Shown here piece by piece: positions 16,816 through 19,455 of a stretch of 19,455 nucleotides of DNA. Position numbers and translations under genes: made by a program. Below the pieces are notes generated by a model, which saw nothing but the letters and a program-made list of their open reading frames with translations, was not told the DNA's origin and did not search any database. Numbering within the stretch: position 1 is the first letter of the stretch; each line of letters begins with the position of its first letter. Source of the stretch: JBBRLG01 sp038231495 (GTDB taxonomy: Bacteria > Planctomycetota > Planctomycetia > Gemmatales > Gemmataceae); assembly GCA_038231495.1 (NCBI GenBank), contig JBBRLG010000068.1:1-19455 (forward strand), written 5' to 3'.

Positions 16816-17684
16816 TCTTGCGCTCCGTGAAAGCGATGGTAAACGGCGGTCAAGCCCAGCGGCTCGACGCGCAGGTCCACGAGCGGCTGCCGGCCCAACC
16901 ACGCGAGTAATTCCGGCAGCGATTCGGTGTATTCGAGGACGAGGAGGTTGCCCTTGCGCTCGCGCACCTGCAACCCCGGCAACGGCGGCAACGCCGGCGG
17001 TTCGCCCTGGAAGCGGGCGCGGACGAGCCGGCCTGCGCGCAGCTCCGACATGGTTTGCAAATGGACGAGCCGGCCTTTTTGCAGGATGGCCACGCGGTCG
17101 CAGACCTGTTCCACTTCGCTCATGACGTGCGACGAGAACAGGACTGTCTGGCCGCGGCCGCGCGCCCGCCGGACCTGTTCGAGCAGCTCGTCGCGCATGG
17201 TCGGGTCGAGGGCGTTGGTCGGCTCGTCCATGATGACAAGGGCGGCCTGCGTCACGAGGACTTGTAAAAGGGCGACCTTGCGTTTCATGCCGGAGGAAAG
17301 CTGCGCGAGGGGCCGGTTCAGGTCGATGTCGAAGCGGCGGGCGAGGTCGTCGAGATCGCCAGCGATGGCCTGGCCGCGCAGGCCGGACAGGAATGCTATG
17401 ATCTGCCGGCCCGTCATGTTTTCGTAGAGCCGCAATTCGCCGGGCAGGTACGCGACCTGCCGCCGGGCGGCGACGCTCGCGGTCCAGCAGTCGTGGCCGC
17501 CGATCCAGGCCTGGCCGCTGGTCGGCCGCAAAAATCCCATGAGGATGCGCAACGCGGTCGTCTTGCCGGACCCGTTGGGGCCGAGCAAGCCGAAGACTTC
17601 ACCCGCCGCAACGTCCAGGGTGAGGTCGTCGAGGGCACGGCGGTCGTTGTAGACTTTCGTCAAGCGCTCGGTACGCAGGAGCAT
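16812..17684 (-). CDS. ABC transporter ATP-binding protein
   Basis: The 290-residue nucleotide-binding subunit of the exporter. Walker A GPNGSGKTT at 35-43, a YLPGEL segment at 79-84 where many relatives have the Q-loop, signature LSSGMKRK at 129-136, Walker B LVIMDEPTNALD at 149-160, and H-loop SSHVMSE with H186. The C-terminal 90 residues form an accessory domain as in DrrA/CcmA-type ATPases. It powers export through the permease encoded immediately downstream with a 4-bp overlap. The ATG at 17682-17684 lacks a clear Shine-Dalgarno sequence, but the first 46 codons and the upstream 89 bp are duplicated 1551 bp away with only synonymous coding changes, which supports this start. Confidence 0.95.
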   Translation of the reverse strand: MLLRTERLTKVYNDRRALDDLTLDVAAGEVFGLLGPNGSGKTTALRILMGFLRPTSGQAWIGGHDCWTASVAARRQVAYLPGELRLYENMTGRQIIAFLSGLRGQAIAGDLDDLARRFDIDLNRPLAQLSSGMKRKVALLQVLVTQAALVIMDEPTNALDPTMRDELLEQVRRARGRGQTVLFSSHVMSEVEQVCDRVAILQKGRLVHLQTMSELRAGRLVRARFQGEPPALPPLPGLQVRERKGNLLVLEYTESLPELLAWLGRQPLVDLRVEPLGLTAVYHRFHGAQE

Positions 17685-17773
17685 GGCGTGTTCGCAATGA
17701 GGGACCGCACGGGCGGCGCCGGTGTCATCCTCCTGTTCTACCGAGGAAGGGGCCGCAAGTTAACCGGTCTTGC
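17548..17773. repeat. Direct repeat copy A: 5' end and upstream region of the ABC ATPase gene
   Basis: This 226-bp block aligns without gaps to 19099-19324 at a constant offset of 1551 bp. It covers codons 1-46 of the ATPase gene and 89 bp upstream, which probably includes its promoter. Coding differences between the copies are synonymous; the non-coding part is also clearly similar. Confidence 0.9.
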
Positions 17774-17815
17774 CGTTTGCGGCTTTGCAAGGAAGACGGC
17801 AAAGCCGCAAGCGGC
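17772..17815. repeat. Hairpin of the GCCGCTTGCGGC family upstream of tRNA-Glu
   Basis: Left arm GCCGTTTGCGGCTTTGC at 17772-17788 pairs with 17799-17815 with one G-T type mismatch and a 10-nt loop. It lies between the divergently placed ABC ATPase gene and the tRNA gene, starting exactly where similarity between the two direct-repeat copies ends. Confidence 0.7.
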
Positions 17816-17883
17816 GGAGCCTCAACTTGACGCCCCAGCACTGGCTCTCTATCATGCTGATGTTATCGCACCGGCGGCAGCTT

Positions 17884-17956
17884 TGCCCCGTCGTCTAGCG
17901 GCCCAGGTCACAGCCCTTTCACGGCTGCGACACGGGTTCAAATCCCGTCGGGGTCA
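17884..17956 (+). tRNA. tRNA-Glu(UUC), with two irregular stem pairs
   Basis: The sequence folds as a cloverleaf. The anticodon stem CAGCC/GGCTG is perfect and encloses the loop CTTTCAC with anticodon TTC (Glu). The T arm ACGGG-TTCAAAT-CCCGT is perfect. The D arm GTCT...GGTC has a T-T mismatch at the 11-24 pair where tRNA-Glu usually has T-A. The acceptor stem TGCCCCG/CGGGGTC has five Watson-Crick pairs, one G-T and a T-C mismatch at the outermost position. The discriminator is A and the CCA end is not encoded. It may be functional with weak ends, or a decaying copy; another tRNA-Glu elsewhere in the genome would favour decay. Confidence 0.8.
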
Positions 17957-18111
17957 TCCGCTCACCACGCACGGAGTCGCACGCCACTATCTCTGCGACT
18001 TCAAAAAAAGACTAAAGGGGTAGGTATTCGATTAAATCGACTCCCGGCCTCTTTTCCCCCCTCTTTGTCTCTGATCGCCGCTTAAGGGACTCGATCCGTC
18101 GCCCTCGGTGC

Positions 18112-18119
18112 TATAGAAT
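18112..18119 (+). promoter_or_regulatory. Candidate -10 element of the toxin-antitoxin locus
   Basis: TATAGAAT lies about 37 bp before the antitoxin start codon and just ahead of a strong ribosome-binding site (AAGGAGAG, 18144-18151, ending 4 nt before the ATG at 18156). No convincing -35 is found 17 bp upstream. It is the only -10-like sequence in this gap. Confidence 0.35.
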
Positions 18120-18155
18120 GGGAAGCGAAGAGCCGGTCGATCAAGGAGAGCGGTC

Positions 18156-18388
18156 ATGTCCAAACCATCACTCGAAGCGCGCGTCGCTGCCCTGGAGCAA
18201 AGGATCGCGGAATTTGATGCCTCATTTACGACCGGGTCACCCCGCAAAGACTGGAGGCGCACCATTTTGGGGCGTTCACCGATGATCCTGAGATGCAGCG
18301 GCTCTTCAAGGAGGCGATGAGACTCCGGGAGGCCGACCGGGCGCGCGCCCGCCGCACACCAAGCCCGAAGCGGCGGACTAAGGCATGA
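18156..18388 (+). pseudogene. VapB-like antitoxin gene, frameshifted
   Basis: From the ATG at 18156 the frame reads MSKPSLEARVAALEQRIAEF and on to RKDWRRTIL, a short coiled-coil followed by the DWRRT segment typical of planctomycete and cyanobacterial antitoxins of PIN toxins. It then leaves the expected frame and stops at 18318-18320. From 18272 the continuation GAFTDDPEMQRLFKEAMRLR is encoded in the -1 frame and runs to a TGA at 18386-18388 that overlaps the toxin ATG as ATGA, the usual arrangement. The break falls in ATTTTGGGG: a two-base insertion or one-base deletion would explain it, as would -1 slippage on T-TTG-GGG, which is in the right phase. The N-terminal fragment alone would be 54 residues. 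Most likely a broken gene. Confidence 0.72.
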
Positions 18389-18810
18389 TCCTGCTGGACA
18401 CCGACCATCTCTCAATCCTCACAAACGCCCGAGCATCGGCATAGGGGGCGCTCTTGAGACGTATCGAAGCCGCTAAAGCGGAAGTCTTCGGCGTGCCGGT
18501 CGTAGCTGCGGAAGAACAATGTCGGGGCTGGCTGGCCGAGATAGCCCGTCTGCGCGACCCAGACAAGCAGGTCCGCGCGTACGACCAGCTCGCAAAGTTG
18601 TTCGACTTCCTGGGCGATTGGGACATCGTCCGTTTCGATGTTCGCGCCGCTGATCGATTCACGCGCCTCCGAAAACAACTCCGGCGTATGGGCGCACAAG
18701 ATCTGAAGATTGCCGCGATTGCCCTCGCGAACGACGCGCTGCTGCTTTCGGCCAACTTGCGCGACTTCGACCGGGTGCCCGGCTTGCGTGTCGAGAATTG
18801 GTTGACTTGA
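18385..18810 (+). pseudogene. PIN-domain (VapC-like) toxin gene with an internal TAG
   Basis: The ATG at 18385 opens MILLDTDHLSIL, the first PIN-domain strand with its metal-binding aspartate. After a TAG at 18442-18444 (codon 20) the same frame continues uninterrupted for 121 codons with all expected PIN elements: VPVVAAEEQCRGWLAEIARL (conserved Glu), QVRAYDQLAKLFDFLGDW, FDVRAADRFTRLR, MGAQDLKIAAIALANDALLL (conserved Asp) and SANLRDFDRVPGLRVENW (conserved Asp). VapC toxins are Mg2+-dependent ribonucleases that cleave tRNA or rRNA. The total of about 141 codons matches the family. Only the premature TAG breaks it; a TTG restart at 18454 would lack the first catalytic aspartate. It overlaps the antitoxin stop by 4 bp. 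Confidence 0.78.
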
Positions 18811-18865
18811 GACAACGAAGAGGTGGCATTATCGGACGTCCGCGCCGAGGGCGAGCGCGCGTCGC

Positions 18866-18905
18866 GAAGAAAATCGGAAGAAAATCGGTGTCGGAAGAAA
18901 ATCGG
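18866..18905. repeat. Three copies of GAAGAAAATCGG
   Basis: GAAGAAAATCGG occurs at 18866-18877, 18877-18888 and 18894-18905. The last copy merges into the left end of the inverted-repeat element, so these look like repeated element ends. Confidence 0.75.
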
Positions 18906-19095
18906 TGTCCGTCCTTTTTCCGTTCCCGTCTCCTTCGGGAGGAAAAAATGGGTGGTGACTCCATCGAGCTTCCTGGCGGAATATGGAAGGCTTGGGCAAT
19001 CTAGGCAGCCGGTTTTCATGCAAAATCGGGCTATTTGTAGCTCAGGAATCTCGATGGAGTCACAACCAAAAAAAAATGAACTGACACCGATTTTC
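18897..19095. mobile_element. 199-bp non-coding element with two nested inverted repeats (MITE/REP-like)
   Basis: The outer ends GAAAATCGGTGTC (18897-18909) and GACACCGATTTTC (19083-19095) are exact 13-bp inverted repeats. Inside them, 18951-18968 and 19050-19067 form an 18-bp inverted pair with one mismatch (core GTGACTCCATCGAG). A small CTCC-TTCG-GGAG hairpin lies at 18930-18941 and an A9 run follows the inner right arm. The A/T-rich base composition differs from the neighbours. No open reading frame fills it. The architecture suggests a miniature transposable or REP-like element; no target-site duplication is obvious. Its right end abuts the truncation point of the duplicated ATPase fragment (19098). 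Confidence 0.6.
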
Positions 19096-19097
19096 CC

Positions 19098-19235
19098 CCG
19101 CAAGGCCGTTGTCTTGCCGGAGCCGTTGGGGCCGAGGAGGCCGAAGACTTCGCCCGCCGCCACGTCCAGGGTGAGGTCGTCCAGGGCACGGCGGTCGTTG
19201 TAGACTTTCGTTAAACGCTCGGTACGCAGAAGCAT
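19098..19235 (-). pseudogene. Truncated second copy of the ABC ATPase gene (first 46 codons)
   Basis: On the minus strand from the ATG at 19233-19235, 46 residues are identical to the N terminus of the complete ATPase at 17684, through Walker A GPNGSGKTT and ALR. The match then ends abruptly in the inverted-repeat element. About a dozen of the 46 codons differ and all differences are synonymous. The open frame continues for 240 more codons through the element and antisense to the PIN gene, but that part resembles no protein and is not considered coding. The upstream 89 bp are also duplicated, so a promoter may still be present. Confidence 0.85.
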
Positions 19236-19324
19236 GGCGTGCCTGGTTGGAGGGACCGCACCGGCGGCGCCGGTGTCACACTCCTGTTCTACCGAAGACG
19301 GGGGCGCACGATAACCAGTCTTGG
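19099..19324. repeat. Direct repeat copy B of the ATPase 5' region
   Basis: Gap-free counterpart of 17548-17773, in the same orientation. Similarity ends at about 19324, where copy A runs into a hairpin and copy B into a different GC-rich sequence. Confidence 0.9.
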
Positions 19325-19455
19325 CGCCTGGGGCGTTGGGGGGTCGGACGCCTTTCCGCGCGGGGCGGGGGCTAACGTGGCCGCCCCGCCCAGGCGCTCT
19401 ATAAATGGTATGGTGTGGACGGGCCCAGGACCCCGCCCCGTCACGGGGTGGACAC
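19325..19455. other. GC-rich right edge without a recognised gene
   Basis: This stretch holds a 9-bp inverted repeat (GCGCCTGGG at 19324-19332 and CCCAGGCGC at 19389-19397) and a -10-like TATAAA at 19400-19405 that could belong to a plus-strand gene beyond the window. The last 25 bases can form a CCCCG/CGGGG stem around CCCCGTCA. No open reading frame or complete RNA gene is supported. Confidence 0.4.

Noticed and set aside
18378..19235. 285-codon minus-strand frame joining the ATPase N terminus to downstream sequence
   Set aside because: Only the first 46 codons match the ATPase; the rest reads through the inverted-repeat element and antisense to the PIN gene, with Ser/Arg-rich nonsense composition.
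19405..19455. Possible 5' part of a tRNA-Asp (GTC in a hairpin loop after a TATAAA)
   Set aside because: The 5-bp stem closes an 8-nt loop, no U precedes the anticodon in a 7-nt register, and no D stem can be drawn; the rest lies outside the window.

Overview
The window looks like chromosomal DNA from a high-GC planctomycete, probably a Gemmata relative. This is inferred from three things: several secreted or membrane proteins of a style I associate with that group, a Tat-exported Gfo/Idh/MocA oxidoreductase and an exported FGE-sulfatase-domain protein, and a recurrent intergenic inverted repeat built on GCCGCTTGCGGC. No database search was possible, so the taxonomy is a judgement.

Layout. 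(1) 1-5812, minus strand: a 950-residue McrB-type AAA+ ATPase, then two tandem paralogous membrane-anchored proteins of unknown function. The second paralog runs off the left edge but is intact as far as it can be read. The ATPase carries a DUF2461-like domain ahead of its motor, and no McrC nuclease partner is visible. (2) 5813-10882: an exported protein of unknown function, ribosomal protein L27 (rpmA), a periplasmic FAD:protein FMN transferase (ApbE) on the minus strand, divergent from an exported FGE-sulfatase-domain protein, and the Gfo/Idh/MocA oxidoreductase. (3) 10883-17684, all minus strand: an ABC-2 exporter (ATPase and permease overlapping by ATGA), an XRE-type regulator, an MFS exporter and alanyl-tRNA synthetase. 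(4) 17685-19455: a rearranged accessory patch. It holds a tRNA-Glu(UUC) with two irregular pairs, a VapBC-like toxin-antitoxin pair in which both genes carry a lesion, a 199-bp element with two nested inverted repeats, and a truncated second copy of the first 46 codons and upstream region of the ABC ATPase gene.

How it fits together. Inverted repeats sit close to most stop codons in regions 2 and 3 and probably act as (often bidirectional) transcript ends. The most unusual single protein is the DUF2461-AAA(McrB) fusion, a plausible nucleic-acid-targeting defence motor. The most informative stretch of DNA is the right-hand patch: every difference I found between the two ATPase 5' copies is synonymous, and the second copy stops exactly beside the inverted-repeat element, which points to recent loss of a once-functional paralog.
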